From assembly GCA_019120475.1 (NCBI GenBank), contig DWVA01000184.1, positions 1 to 5,230 on the forward strand: a DNA stretch of 5,230 nt. The letters are read 5' to 3'. This document shows, one piece after another, positions 5,199 to 5,230 of this stretch (positions are counted from its first letter, which is position 1; every line of letters begins with the position of its first letter). Source of the stretch: Candidatus Blautia intestinipullorum. GTDB lineage: Bacteria; Bacillota; Clostridia; Lachnospirales; Lachnospiraceae. The translations under genes were made by a program, and so were the position numbers. A model generated the notes under the pieces. It saw nothing but the letters and a program-made list of their open reading frames with translations, ran no database searches and was not told where the DNA came from.

Positions 5199-5230
5199 AA
5201 AGAGGGGAATTCCCCTCTTTTCAGCATTTT
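5189..5230 (+). terminator. Perfectly palindromic rho-independent terminator after ppiB
   Basis: The 42 bases are an exact palindrome centred between 5209 and 5210 (core GGGGAATTCCCC). The RNA would form a stem of up to 19 bp capped by AAUU, with a GC-rich middle. It has an A-run on its left (5188-5192) and a T-run on its right (5227-5230, continuing to the window edge), so it should stop transcription from either side. Its 5' arm contains the last ppiB codons and the TGA stop (5196-5198). Confidence 0.92.

Noticed and set aside
1..5230. Search for CRISPR arrays, insertion sequences, phage or defence genes, riboswitches and T-box leaders
   Set aside because: No spaced repeats, transposase motifs or terminal repeats were seen. 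Leaders upstream of tsaE and ppiB are only about 30-40 nt, too short for a riboswitch or T-box. Every long stretch is explained by housekeeping genes.

Overview
The window looks like chromosomal core DNA from a low-to-mid-GC Firmicute, most likely a member of Clostridia and probably Lachnospiraceae. That placement is inferred from protein style (notably the RNase Z-like protein with its GTGGMMPLPRRW N-terminus), strong Shine-Dalgarno sites and the gene order. No mobile element, CRISPR array or foreign-looking island is visible.

Layout, right to left on the minus strand: tsaE (4587-4096), tsaB (4088-3357), rimI (3360-2929), an RNase Z-like gene (2902-1991), tsaD (1994-969) and ispD (920-204). 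The first five are packed with 4-bp ATGA overlaps or gaps of 7-26 nt and form a clear operon. ispD follows after 48 nt and is probably its last gene. Beyond ispD a separate, very good promoter (TTGACA - 17 bp - TAGAAT, with an extended -10) drives a tRNA-Ser(UGA) gene, of which only the first 41 nt lie in the window. On the plus strand, ppiB (4680-5198) diverges from tsaE and ends in a perfect 42-bp palindromic terminator at the right edge.

Functionally this is a tRNA-maturation cluster. TsaB, TsaD and TsaE are three of the four proteins that make t6A37 on tRNAs reading ANN codons; the fourth, TsaC/Sua5, is not here. RimI is an N-terminal protein acetyltransferase that commonly travels with tsaB/tsaD. 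The RNase Z-like protein would trim tRNA 3' ends. IspD (MEP isoprenoid pathway) and PpiB (peptidyl-prolyl isomerase) are housekeeping neighbours without an obvious mechanistic link.

I found no novel system. The most interesting items are regulatory: tsaE and ppiB appear to be fired in opposite directions from one shared palindromic -10 element (ATTATAAT), and the ppiB terminator is fully symmetric and overlaps the stop codon. The RNase Z-like protein keeps all metal ligands but has lost several otherwise typical RNase Z motifs.
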